From Rhodocyclaceae bacterium (GTDB taxonomy: Bacteria; Pseudomonadota; Gammaproteobacteria; Burkholderiales; Rhodocyclaceae): a stretch of DNA of 62,899 nt. Shown here piece by piece: positions 52,012 to 62,899 of this stretch (position 1 is its first letter; every line of letters starts with the position of its first letter). Under the pieces are notes generated by a model. It made no database searches and was not told the origin of the DNA. It saw only the letters and a program-made list of their open reading frames with translations. The position numbers were made by a program, and so were the translations under genes. The stretch lies in contig JAQTNK010000023.1 of the NCBI GenBank assembly GCA_028713915.1, positions 1-62,899 of the forward strand. Reading direction: 5' to 3'.

Positions 52012-52785
52012 CTACTTGATCAGGTTCTTGTACGCATGCCATGTTGCAAAGCCGAGCACGGGCATGATGAAGACCATGCCGACCAGAAAAGTGGCGAAGC
52101 CGACGGCAACCAGCAGCACGATTGCCGCCGCCCACAGCGCCATCGGCGCCGGGTTCGCCGCGCAGGCCTTGACGCTGGCCATCATGGCCGTCGCCATGTC
52201 GGTGTTGCGGTCGAGCATCATCGGCAGCGACACCGCGCTGACGGCGAAGACCAGCACCGCCAGCACGCCGCCCGCCATGAAATAGACAGCGACCAGCTGC
52301 GCATAGTCGCCCGACAGGAACACTTCATTCATGAAGCGGCCCAGGTCGGGAACCTGCCCGCCGTAGAGCATGGCGAACATGATCGCCGACAGCCGCTCCC
52401 AGCCCAGGGCGACGATCACCAGCAGGATGCCGAACAAGCCGATCGACGACGAATTGCGCCGCCATCCCGCCGCCAGGTCGCGCAGCGTCGGCGTCTCGCC
52501 GGCGGCGACGCGCCGGGAAATTTCGTACAGGCCGACCGAGAGCAGCGGACCGATCAAAAGGAATCCCGATACGGACGCCGTGAAGAGGTAAGGCCGCTGT
52601 GCCGCGTACGAGAGGATCAACGCCAGGAAGCCCACGAGCACCAGGCCGTAGCTGAGGCCGATCGCCGGCGACCGGCGGAAATCGCGCCAGCCGGCGCCGA
52701 TCCAGCCGATCGGCCGCAGCAGGGGCACCTGCGCCACGTCCGGCAGGACGAAGTGGCGCTCCAGATGCTTGAGGGAATTGTCCAT
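52012..52785 (-). CDS. DUF2189 integral membrane protein
   Basis: The 257-residue protein has a cytosolic start (ERHFVLPDVAQVPLLRPIGW) and about six membrane segments (LSYGLVLVGFLALILSYAAQ, GFLLIGPLLSVGLYEISRRV, SIGLFGILLVIVALGWERLS and others), matching the DUF2189 family. Function unknown. A 16-bp palindrome lies in the spacer upstream. Confidence 0.85.
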   Translation of the reverse strand: MDNSLKHLERHFVLPDVAQVPLLRPIGWIGAGWRDFRRSPAIGLSYGLVLVGFLALILSYAAQRPYLFTASVSGFLLIGPLLSVGLYEISRRVAAGETPTLRDLAAGWRRNSSSIGLFGILLVIVALGWERLSAIMFAMLYGGQVPDLGRFMNEVFLSGDYAQLVAVYFMAGGVLAVLVFAVSAVSLPMMLDRNTDMATAMMASVKACAANPAPMALWAAAIVLLVAVGFATFLVGMVFIMPVLGFATWHAYKNLIK

Positions 52786-52845
52786 GGACCACTCCTTTCC
52801 GACGACGAACCTCTTCGATTGAGATCGTCGCCGCGGCGAGTGGTT

Positions 52846-52861
52846 CTGTCCGCGCGGACAG
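52846..52861. terminator. 16-bp palindrome downstream of purC
   Basis: CTGTCCGCGCGGACAG, a perfect palindrome 10 nt after the purC stop (minus strand) and 61 nt before the DUF2189 start. It may be a weak hairpin terminator or an operator. Confidence 0.4.
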
Positions 52862-52870
52862 GAAGGGCAA

Positions 52871-53767
52871 TCAGGCGAGCTTGTCGCCGGTGAGGCGGAA
52901 GAGCGCTTCGCGATACTTGGCGCCGGTCTTCTCGATGATCTCCGGCGGCAGCTGCGGCCCCGGCGCCTGCTTGTCCCAGACCAGGGTTTCCAGGTAGTCG
53001 CGCACGAACTGCTTGTCGAACGATGGCGGGCTGATGCCGACCTGATATTGGTCGGCGGGCCAGAAGCGCGAGGAATCGGGCGTCAGCACTTCGTCGATCA
53101 GATGCAGGCGGCCCTGGGCGTCGAGGCCGAACTCGAACTTGGTGTCGGCGATGATGATGCCGCGCACGCGGGCAAAGCCCGCCGCTTCCTTGTAGAGCCG
53201 CAGCGAAACTTCCTTGACCTGGCGCGCGAGATCGGCGCCGATCAGTTTCTCGACGGTGGCGTAGTCGATGTTCTCGTCGTGATCGCCCATTTCCGCCTTG
53301 GTCGCCGGCGTGAAGATGGCTTCGGGCAGTTGCTGCGCCAGCTTGAGGCCGGCCGGCAATTCGATGCCGCATACCTTGCCGGTCGCCTGGTAGTCCTTCC
53401 AGCCCGAGCCGATCAGGTAGCCGCGCACCACGGCCTCGATCGGCAGCGGCTTCAGGCGCTTGACGACCAGCGAGCGGCCGCGCACCTGGGCGCGCTCGGC
53501 GTCGTCGGCGACGACGGACTCGGGATCGATGCCCGTCAGTTGGTTCGGGATGGCGTGCGCCAGCTTGCCGAACCAGAAATCGGCGACGGCCGTCAGCACC
53601 TCGCCCTTGCCCGGAATGGGATCGGGCAGGATGACGTCGAAGGCGGAAAGGCGGTCGGAGGTGACAATCAGCATCTTGTCGTCGCCGACGGCGTAGATGT
53701 CGCGCACCTTGCCGCGGGCGATCAGCGGCAGGCTGGCAATGACGGATTCGAACAGGGGTGGGTTCAT
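52871..53767 (-). CDS. purC: Phosphoribosylaminoimidazole-succinocarboxamide synthase
   Basis: The 298-residue protein starts [20 protein letters not shown] and has [55 protein letters not shown] and [10 protein letters not shown], the SAICAR synthase signatures. It ligates aspartate to CAIR in purine synthesis. The ORF extends upstream, but the ATG at 53767 is where family similarity begins. Confidence 0.93.
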   Translation of the reverse strand: MNPPLFESVIASLPLIARGKVRDIYAVGDDKMLIVTSDRLSAFDVILPDPIPGKGEVLTAVADFWFGKLAHAIPNQLTGIDPESVVADDAERAQVRGRSLVVKRLKPLPIEAVVRGYLIGSGWKDYQATGKVCGIELPAGLKLAQQLPEAIFTPATKAEMGDHDENIDYATVEKLIGADLARQVKEVSLRLYKEAAGFARVRGIIIADTKFEFGLDAQGRLHLIDEVLTPDSSRFWPADQYQVGISPPSFDKQFVRDYLETLVWDKQAPGPQLPPEIIEKTGAKYREALFRLTGDKLA

Positions 53768-53777
53768 GATGACTCGC

Positions 53778-54224
53778 TTATTCGCGAACGTAGGGTTTCT
53801 GGCTCTCGGGCGCGGCGTCTTCCTCGTAAGGATAGCGCACGTGGCCGTAGCGTATGACCAGCACGCCGAGGGTAATGAGAAAGATGGCGGCGGCAACGGC
53901 CAGCATGCGCCATTCGGTCAGTTCCTTGAGGTCCAGCACCAGATAGCGCGCCAGCGCCACCATGGCGATGTAGAGCGGATAGCGCACCGGCAGGTGGCCG
54001 GACTTGAAGTACTGGCCGATCATGGCCAGCACCTCGAGATAGAGGAACATCAGCAGCAGGTCGGCCAGCGCGACCCATTTGCTGTCGAACATCGCGGTCA
54101 CTTCGTGGTACATCGCCGCCGTCGTGGCGAAAGCGATCACCAGCAGGCCGACGTATTCGACGATGTCGAGGCCGGTGCCGAAGAAGCGGCGAATGCGGTC
54201 GAAGGTGTGGGAGCGGATGTCCAT
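53778..54224 (-). CDS. PsiE-like phosphate-starvation-inducible membrane protein
   Basis: The 148-residue product has four membrane segments ([80 protein letters not shown]) and the conserved [13 protein letters not shown] motif of the PsiE family. Its biochemical role is unknown. It diverges from the patatin gene; the 195-nt spacer holds no other gene. Confidence 0.82.
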   Translation of the reverse strand: MDIRSHTFDRIRRFFGTGLDIVEYVGLLVIAFATTAAMYHEVTAMFDSKWVALADLLLMFLYLEVLAMIGQYFKSGHLPVRYPLYIAMVALARYLVLDLKELTEWRMLAVAAAIFLITLGVLVIRYGHVRYPYEEDAAPESQKPYVRE

Positions 54225-54419
54225 GGCGGCGGATGGCCGGGCTCGCGGATTGACGAAGCGCGGATTATCGCAGGCTTCTCGCCCGCGTGGGTACTCGAAC
54301 CGACGATGATATCGAGGGCGCCCGGCGGTTGATATCGCGACGGCGCAACGGCCGCCGGCACAGGCTTGCAGGCCCGGCCGCAAGGCCCGTCGGGACGCTG
54401 TGATAGCATTCGCGTCCTC

Positions 54420-55298
54420 ATGAATCCCTGCCGCCGCCGCGCCCTCCTGGCCTTGCTGGCCGCCGCCATGCTGGCCGGCTGCGCCACGCCGCCGGCACCG
54501 GCGCCGGCGCCGCCGAGAATCGCGCTGGCGCTGGGCGGCGGGGCCGCCCGCGGCTTCGCCCACATCGGCGTCATCAAGGCCCTGGAAGCGCAGGGCATCG
54601 TGCCGGACATCGTCGTCGGCACCAGCGCCGGTTCCGTCGTGGGTTCGCTCTATGCGGCCGGCTACAGCGGCTTCGAACTGCAGAAGATCGCGCTGCAGAT
54701 GGATGAGGCCCAGGTGGGCGACTGGTCGCTGCCCGACCGCGGGGTGTTCAAGGGCGAGGCGCTGCAGAGCTTCATCAACCGCGTCGTCGGCAACCGGCCG
54801 CTGGAAAAGCTCGACCGGCTGTGCGCCGTCGTCGCCACCGACCTGCAAAGCGGCGAGCCGGTGGTCTTTCGCACCGGCAACACGGGCATGGCGGTGCGCG
54901 CCTCGAGCAGCGTGCCCGGCATCTTCCAGCCGGTCGGCATCAACGGCCGCGAGTACGTCGACGGCGGCCTGGTGAGCCCGGTGCCCGTGCGAGCGGCGCG
55001 GTCGCTGGGCGCCGACCTGGTCATCGCCGTCGACATCTCGGCGCGGCCCCAGAACGGCAAGACCCAGAACACCCTGGGCGTGCTGCTGCAGACTTTCTCG
55101 ATCATGGGCCAGTCCCTCGGCCGCTTCGAACTCGCCGAGGCCGACGTGGTGATCCGGCCGCAACTGGCCGACATCGCGGCGACGGATTTTCAGGGACGCC
55201 ATCTCGCGGTGCTGGAAGGGGAGAAGGCGGCGACGGCCGCGCTGCCGGAGATCCGGCGCCGACTGGCGCTCTTGAACGAGGCCAGGATGCGGCGCTGA
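54420..55298 (+). CDS. Patatin-like phospholipase lipoprotein (RssA-type)
   Basis: The 292-residue product has a lipoprotein signal (ALLALLAAAMLAGC, lipobox LAGC) and a patatin domain with the oxyanion motif GGGAARGFAHIGV, nucleophile GTSAGS and catalytic DGGLVSP. It is probably anchored to a membrane facing the periplasm and hydrolyses phospholipid acyl esters. A convergent terminator follows. Confidence 0.88.
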   Translation: MNPCRRRALLALLAAAMLAGCATPPAPAPAPPRIALALGGGAARGFAHIGVIKALEAQGIVPDIVVGTSAGSVVGSLYAAGYSGFELQKIALQMDEAQVGDWSLPDRGVFKGEALQSFINRVVGNRPLEKLDRLCAVVATDLQSGEPVVFRTGNTGMAVRASSSVPGIFQPVGINGREYVDGGLVSPVPVRAARSLGADLVIAVDISARPQNGKTQNTLGVLLQTFSIMGQSLGRFELAEADVVIRPQLADIAATDFQGRHLAVLEGEKAATAALPEIRRRLALLNEARMRR

Positions 55299-55359
55299 CG
55301 CGTTCGGCTCGGCAAGCGGGAATCGGCTTCCTCTGCCGGCGCGTAACCCGAAAAACGAA

Positions 55360-55389
55360 AAGGCCGCCCGGCTTGCGCCGGACGGCCTT
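55360..55389. terminator. Bidirectional terminator between patatin gene and fba
   Basis: AAGGCCGCCCGGC-TTGC-GCCGGACGGCCTT, a 13-bp stem with one mismatch, between convergent genes. An A-rich left flank (AAAAACGAAA) serves as the T-run for leftward transcripts from fba. Confidence 0.85.
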
Positions 55390-55411
55390 CCCGATGCCTG
55401 CGGCGACCTGC

Positions 55412-56476
55412 TTACTTGACGATCGCGTTCAGTTCGCCCTTCTTGTAGCGCTCCGCCATCTTTTCCATGCTGATGGGCTTGATCTTGGAAGCCTGGCCGG
55501 CACAGCCGAAGGCTTCATAGCGCGCCTTGCAGATATCCTTCATGGCCTTGCGGGCCGCGGCGAGGTACTTGCGCGGGTCGAAGTCCTTGGGGTTCTCGGC
55601 CAGGTACTTGCGGATGGCGCCGGTGGAGGACATGCGCAAGTCGGTGTCGATGTTGACCTTGCGCACGCCGTGCTTGATGCCCTCGACGATTTCCTCGACC
55701 GGCACGCCGTAGGTCTCGCCCATGGCGCCGCCGTATTGGTTGATGATCTTGAGCCACTCCTGCGGCACGGACGACGAGCCGTGCATCACCAGGTGGGTGT
55801 TGGGGATGCGGGCGTGGATTTCCTTGATGCGGTCGATGCGCAGCACGGCGCCCGTCGGCGGGCGGGTGAACTTGTAGGCGCCGTGGCTGGTGCCGATGGC
55901 GATGGCCAGGGCATCGACGCCGGTGGCCTTGACGAATTCGGCGGCCTCGTTGGGGTCGGTCAGCAACTGGTCCTGCGACAGCTTGCCTTCGGCGCCGTGG
56001 CCGTCTTCCTTCTCGCCCATGCCGGATTCGAGCGAACCCAGGCAGCCCAGTTCGCCTTCCACGGAAACGCCGATGGCGTGGGCGATGTCGACGACGTGCC
56101 GGCTGACCTTGGCGTTGTATTCGAAGGACGAGGGCGTCTTGGCGTCCTCCAGCAGCGAGCCGTCCATCATGACGCTGGAGAAGCCCGAGCGCATCGACTG
56201 GATGCAGATCGAGGGGCTGGCGCCGTGGTCCTGGTGCATGACGATGGGAATGTCGGGATGCGTCTCGATGGCCGCCTCGATCAGGTGGCGCAGATAGGGT
56301 TCGCCGGCGTACTTGCGGGCGCCGGCCGAGCCTTGCATGATCACCGGGCTGTTGGTCTCTTCGGCGGCCTCCATGATGGCCTGGATCTGTTCGAGGTTAT
56401 TGACGTTGAAGGCGGGCAGGCCATAGCCGTTTTCGGCGGCGTGGTCGAGCAGTTGACGCATCGAAACGAGAGGCAT
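55412..56476 (-). CDS. fba: Fructose-1,6-bisphosphate aldolase, class II
   Basis: The 354-residue enzyme has [30 protein letters not shown] (zinc-binding His), [21 protein letters not shown] and [12 protein letters not shown], the CbbA-type class II aldolase signatures. It acts in glycolysis and gluconeogenesis and on sedoheptulose bisphosphate formation in the Calvin cycle. It is the last gene of the leftward carbon cluster. Confidence 0.94.
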   Translation of the reverse strand: MPLVSMRQLLDHAAENGYGLPAFNVNNLEQIQAIMEAAEETNSPVIMQGSAGARKYAGEPYLRHLIEAAIETHPDIPIVMHQDHGASPSICIQSMRSGFSSVMMDGSLLEDAKTPSSFEYNAKVSRHVVDIAHAIGVSVEGELGCLGSLESGMGEKEDGHGAEGKLSQDQLLTDPNEAAEFVKATGVDALAIAIGTSHGAYKFTRPPTGAVLRIDRIKEIHARIPNTHLVMHGSSSVPQEWLKIINQYGGAMGETYGVPVEEIVEGIKHGVRKVNIDTDLRMSSTGAIRKYLAENPKDFDPRKYLAAARKAMKDICKARYEAFGCAGQASKIKPISMEKMAERYKKGELNAIVK

Positions 56477-56493
56477 GGGGGTCTCCTAGGTGG

Positions 56494-57930
56494 TTAATCG
56501 GCAACCCGGTGCTCGCCGACCTTGACGAGCTTCAGGGTGTTGGTGCCGCCCGGCTCGCCGATGGGTTCGCCGATGGTGAGCACGATGAGGTCGCCGGGCG
56601 CGACGGCGCCGGCAAGGATCAGTTCAGCTTCGGCCTCGCGCAGCATCTCGTCGCGATTGCGGCCCGCATAGCCGATCAGGAGCGGCGTCACGCCGCGGAA
56701 GATGCTGCATTTGTAGCGCGTCTTGGTGGCGGGCGTCAGCGCGTAGATCGGCACGCCGCACGTCAGGCGGCTCATCCACAGGGCCGTCGAGCCGGATTCG
56801 GTCAGCGCGGCGATGGCCTTGACCTTGAGGTGGAAGGCGGTAAACAGCGCGGCCATGGCGATCGACTGGTCGATGCGCGTGAATACGCGGTTGAGAAAAT
56901 GGGTGTCGAGCGACACTTCCATCGACTTCTCGGCTTCCAGGCAGATGCGCGCCATCGATTCGACGGTCTCGACCGGGTATTCGCCCGCCGCGGTTTCGGC
57001 GGAGAGCATGACGGCATCGGTGCCGTCGAGCACGGCGTTGGCGACGTCCGAGACCTCGGCGCGCGTCGGCACCGGGCTGTGGATCATCGACTCCATCATC
57101 TGCGTGGCCGTGATGACGAACTTGTTGTGCTCGCGTGCCGTGCGGATGATGCGCTTTTGCAGCGCCGGCACGGCGGCGTCGCCGACTTCGACGGCGAGGT
57201 CGCCGCGCGCGACCATGGCGCCGTCGCAGGCGTCGAGGATGTCTTCGAGATTGGCGACGGCTTCGACGCGCTCGATCTTGGCGATCAGCATGGCGTTCGA
57301 ACCGGCTTCGTCGAGCAGCCGCCGCGCCTGGCGCATGTCGGCGCCGGACTTCGGGAAGGACACGGCGACGTAATCGACGTTGAGCGCGGCAGCGGTCCTG
57401 ATGTCCTCCATGTCCTTGGGCGTCAGCGCCGGCGCCGAGAGGCCGCCGCCCTGCTTGTTGATGCCCTTGTTGTTGGACAGTTCGCCGCCGTGGCGCACCA
57501 CGCAGTGAATCTCGCCGCCGTCGATATGGGCGACGTCCATGACGATGCGGCCATCGTCGAGCAGCAGCACGTCGCCGGGGGCGACGTCGTCGACGAGTTC
57601 CGGATAGTCGAGGCCGACGCGCAATGCGTCGCCGAGGCGGCATTCGGCGTCGAGGATGAATTCCTGGCCGGCTTTCAGCAGCACCTTGCTGCCGGCGAAC
57701 TTGCCGACGCGGATCTTCGGCCCCTGCAGGTCGCCCATGACGCCGACCGTGCGGCCGTGGCTGCGCATCGCTTCGCGCAGCGTATCGAGGCGGGCGCGAT
57801 GCTCGGCGGCGGTGCCGTGCGAGAAATTGAGCCGTACCACGTCGATGCCGACGGCGACCAGGTCGGAAAGAACCTTGGGATCGGTCGACGCCGGCCCGAG
57901 GGTGGCGACTATCTTGGTGAAACGCTGCAT
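56494..57930 (-). CDS. pyk: Pyruvate kinase
   Basis: The 478-residue enzyme has TKIVATLGPASTDPKVLSDL, VRLNFSHGTAAEHRARLDTL, MVARGDLAVEVG, ITATQMMESMIHSPVPTRAE and MLSAETAAGEYPV. It converts phosphoenolpyruvate and ADP to pyruvate. Its place between pgk and fba is common in betaproteobacterial cbb clusters. The spacer to pgk carries a diverged inverted-repeat element. Confidence 0.95.
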   Translation of the reverse strand: MQRFTKIVATLGPASTDPKVLSDLVAVGIDVVRLNFSHGTAAEHRARLDTLREAMRSHGRTVGVMGDLQGPKIRVGKFAGSKVLLKAGQEFILDAECRLGDALRVGLDYPELVDDVAPGDVLLLDDGRIVMDVAHIDGGEIHCVVRHGGELSNNKGINKQGGGLSAPALTPKDMEDIRTAAALNVDYVAVSFPKSGADMRQARRLLDEAGSNAMLIAKIERVEAVANLEDILDACDGAMVARGDLAVEVGDAAVPALQKRIIRTAREHNKFVITATQMMESMIHSPVPTRAEVSDVANAVLDGTDAVMLSAETAAGEYPVETVESMARICLEAEKSMEVSLDTHFLNRVFTRIDQSIAMAALFTAFHLKVKAIAALTESGSTALWMSRLTCGVPIYALTPATKTRYKCSIFRGVTPLLIGYAGRNRDEMLREAEAELILAGAVAPGDLIVLTIGEPIGEPGGTNTLKLVKVGEHRVAD

Positions 57931-57948
57931 GGCGGTCAGAACCTATTC

Positions 57949-58033
57949 ACCACAGGGACACTGAGGCATGGAGAAAAGACAGGAGAAAGCGTATCGAGTT
58001 CTCTGTGTCGCTGTGTCTCTGTGCCTCTGTGGT
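57949..58033. repeat. Intergenic inverted-repeat element between pyk and pgk
   Basis: The left arm starts ACCACAGGGACACTGAGG; the right arm ends CTGTGCCTCTGTGGT. The words CTCTGTG and CTGTGTC are iterated. The arms are imperfect. The layout resembles the element between pgk and gap, though the words differ. Confidence 0.55.
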
Positions 58034-58048
58034 TGGCGGTTTTCAGGT

Positions 58049-59230
58049 TCAGTCCTTGGCGCGCTGTTCCAGCATGGCGACGGCCGGCAGCACCTTGCCT
58101 TCCAGGTACTCCAGGAAGGCGCCGCCGGCGGTGGAGATGTAGGACACCTTGTCGTAGATGTCGTACTTCTGGATGGCGGCGATGGTGTCGCCGCCGCCCG
58201 CCAGCGTGAACGCCTTGGTCTGCGCGATGGCTTGCGCGATGGCCTTCGTGCCGGCGCCGAACTGGTCGAACTCGAAGACGCCGACGGGGCCGTTCCACAC
58301 CACGGTGCCGGCGTTCATGATGACGTCGACGAGTTCCTGCGCCGCCTTCGGGCCGATGTCGAAAATCATGTCGTCGTCGCTGACCGCGCCCGCATCCTTC
58401 TGTACGGCGGGCTCATTGGCGTCGAACTTCTTGCCGACGACGACGTCTGCCGCGATCGGAATGGTGGCGCCGCGCGCCGTCATTTTCTTCATCAGCGCCT
58501 GCGCCGTCGGGATGAGGTCATGTTCGCACAGCGACTTGCCGACAGGCTTGCCGGAGGCCGCGAGGAAGGTGTTGGCGATGCCGCCGCCGACGACGAGCTG
58601 GTCGACCTTTTCCGACAGCGCTTCGAGCACTGTCAGCTTGGTCGACACCTTGGAGCCGCCGACGATGGCGACCATCGGCCGCGCCGGATTGGCGAGCGCC
58701 TTGTGCAAGGCTTCGAGTTCGCCGGCGACCAGGAGGCCGGCGCAGGCGGCGGGCGCGAACTGGGCGACGCCGTAGGTCGAAGCCTCGGCGCGGTGCGCCG
58801 TGCCGAAAGCGTCCATGACGAAGAGGTCGCACAGCGCGGCGTACTTCTTCGCCGTGGCTTCGACGTTCTTCTTCTCGCCCTTGTTGAAGCGGCAGTTTTC
58901 CAGCAGCACCACCTCGCCGGCCTCGACATTGAAGCCGCCGTCGACCCAGTCGCGGATCACGCGCACCGGCTGGCCGAGCTTGGCGGCCATGACGTCGGCG
59001 ACGGGCTGCAGCGAGTTCTCGGGCGAGAAGACGCCTTCTTCGGGACGGCCGAGGTGGGAGGTGACCATCACCTTGGCGCCCGCTTTCAGGCAGTGCGCGA
59101 TGGTGGGGATGGAGGCCGTGATGCGGGCGTCGGAGGTGACCTTGCCGTCCTTGACGGGAACGTTCAAGTCGGCGCGGATGAAGACGCGCTGGCCCTTGAG
59201 ATCGAAATCGGTGAGACGCTTGAATGTCAT
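58049..59230 (-). CDS. pgk: Phosphoglycerate kinase
   Basis: The 393-residue enzyme has [61 protein letters not shown] and [11 protein letters not shown]. It interconverts 1,3-bisphosphoglycerate and 3-phosphoglycerate, in Calvin-cycle and glycolytic directions. Confidence 0.96.
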   Translation of the reverse strand: MTFKRLTDFDLKGQRVFIRADLNVPVKDGKVTSDARITASIPTIAHCLKAGAKVMVTSHLGRPEEGVFSPENSLQPVADVMAAKLGQPVRVIRDWVDGGFNVEAGEVVLLENCRFNKGEKKNVEATAKKYAALCDLFVMDAFGTAHRAEASTYGVAQFAPAACAGLLVAGELEALHKALANPARPMVAIVGGSKVSTKLTVLEALSEKVDQLVVGGGIANTFLAASGKPVGKSLCEHDLIPTAQALMKKMTARGATIPIAADVVVGKKFDANEPAVQKDAGAVSDDDMIFDIGPKAAQELVDVIMNAGTVVWNGPVGVFEFDQFGAGTKAIAQAIAQTKAFTLAGGGDTIAAIQKYDIYDKVSYISTAGGAFLEYLEGKVLPAVAMLEQRAKD

Positions 59231-59246
59231 TGCGAGAACCTTTCAA

Positions 59247-59319
59247 CGCCGAGGCGCCGAGACGCCGAGAAAAACAAGAGAAGGATTTTTGAATTTCTCG
59301 GCGTCTCGGCGACTCGGCG
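59247..59319. repeat. Intergenic inverted-repeat element between pgk and gap
   Basis: Two 26-nt arms (59247-59272 and 59294-59319), one mismatch, 21-nt loop. Each arm is three tandem CGCCGAG(G/A/T)-type words. It would form a long stable hairpin in the gap-pgk transcript. Confidence 0.8.
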
Positions 59320-59339
59320 GTTAATGGTGCTTGAACGGA

Positions 59340-62383
<3,044 letters not shown>

Positions 62384-62490
62384 GGGGGTTCCTTCGTTAT
62401 CCACGGGCCCGAAAGGCCGTGATTATCGGCCAAACGGGTTCCGATTTGTAAATCGTTGAAGTTGCTGCGCAGTGCTCGCTTGCCGGCGTT

Positions 62491-62899
62491 CTAGATGGAC
62501 ATGGCGCGGCGGCGGTTTTCCATCAGGCGCAGGATCATCGGCGTGAAGATCAGCTGCATGGCCAGTTCCATCTTGCCCCCGGGGATGACGACGATGTTCG
62601 GCCGCGACATGAAGGAGTCATGGATCATCGACAGCAGATAGGGGAAGTCGATGCCCTTGGGGTTGGCGAAGCGGATGACGACGAAGCTCTCGTCGGCGGT
62701 CGGGATGTCGCGCGTGACGAAGGGGTTCGACGTGTCGACGGTCGGCACGCGCTGGAAGTTGACGTGCGTCTGCGAGAACTGCGGGCAGATGTAATTCACA
62801 TAGTCCGGCATGCGGCGCAGGATGGTGTCGACGACGGCTTCGGTGGAATAGCCGCGGGCGCGCTTGTCGCGGTGCAGCTTTTGCGCCCATTCGAGGGTG
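62491..62899 (-). CDS. prk: Phosphoribulokinase, C-terminal part, cut by window edge
   Basis: The visible 135 residues include EWAQKLHRDKRARGYSTEAV, DTILRRMPDYVNYICPQFSQ, NFQRVPTVDTSNPF and SMIHDSFMSRPNIVVIPGGK, ending RRRAMSI, matching the C-terminal half of proteobacterial phosphoribulokinase. The enzyme makes ribulose-1,5-bisphosphate, specific to the Calvin cycle, and so shows that the host can fix CO2 if RuBisCO is encoded elsewhere. Confidence 0.92.
   Translation of the reverse strand, partial: TLEWAQKLHRDKRARGYSTEAVVDTILRRMPDYVNYICPQFSQTHVNFQRVPTVDTSNPFVTRDIPTADESFVVIRFANPKGIDFPYLLSMIHDSFMSRPNIVVIPGGKMELAMQLIFTPMILRLMENRRRAMSI

Overview
The window is GC-rich (about 65%) betaproteobacterial chromosome carrying one complete Mu-type transposable prophage. 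The host genes point to a Rhodocyclales or Sulfuritalea-like autotroph: amgK-murU cell-wall recycling beside lptD-surA-pdxA-rsmA, and a Calvin-Benson/glycolysis run prk-tkt-gap-pgk-pyk-fba. The taxonomic placement is inference.

Layout. (1) 1-7901, host: pepP (partial), murU and amgK on the minus strand, divergent from the lptD-surA-pdxA-rsmA operon, which ends in a clear terminator. (2) 7927-8194, host: a small DUF2892 membrane protein with a palindromic Crp/Fnr-type operator about 42 nt upstream of its predicted start of transcription. (3) 8195-47299, prophage of 39,105 bp. It begins TGA and ends TCA, is flanked by a 6-bp duplication (ACAAAC), and has a matching subterminal motif about 31 nt in from each end. 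(4) 47344-62899, host: Crp/Fnr regulator, exonuclease III, a zinc-ribbon protein, a PilZ protein, a glutaredoxin-like protein, oligopeptidase A, a DUF2189 protein, purC, a PsiE-like protein, a patatin lipoprotein, then the carbon-fixation/glycolysis cluster read leftward.

The prophage has two divergent arms around a repressor/operator switch at about 35.5 kb. The rightward early arm carries small DNA-binding proteins, a DUF3102 protein, the transposase (MuA-like), its AAA+ partner (MuB-like), a DUF3164 protein, an HU-like protein, a DUF5131 protein, a GemA-like protein and, at the extreme right end, a Mor-type activator. The leftward late arm carries lysis genes (zinc protein, GH73 endolysin, probable holin, class-3 lipase), a Mu-type head module (small and large terminase, DUF935 portal, gpF-like, gpG-like, protease/scaffold, decoration protein, capsid), a lambda/siphovirus-type tail module (tail terminator, tail tube, frameshifted tail chaperones, tape measure, DUF1833, NlpC/P60, J-like tip, fibre) and a DNA adenine methylase at the left end.

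The items I find most worth a second look are: a tape-measure protein that has tandemly amplified a 101-residue segment derived from its own conserved C-terminal motif; an 80-nt tRNA-like element with a tetraloop in place of an anticodon loop, lying antisense between two head genes; a textbook -1 frameshift signal in the tail chaperones; an operator array placed inside the early promoter; and the prophage insertion itself, which separates a Crp/Fnr regulator from its probable target gene and operator.
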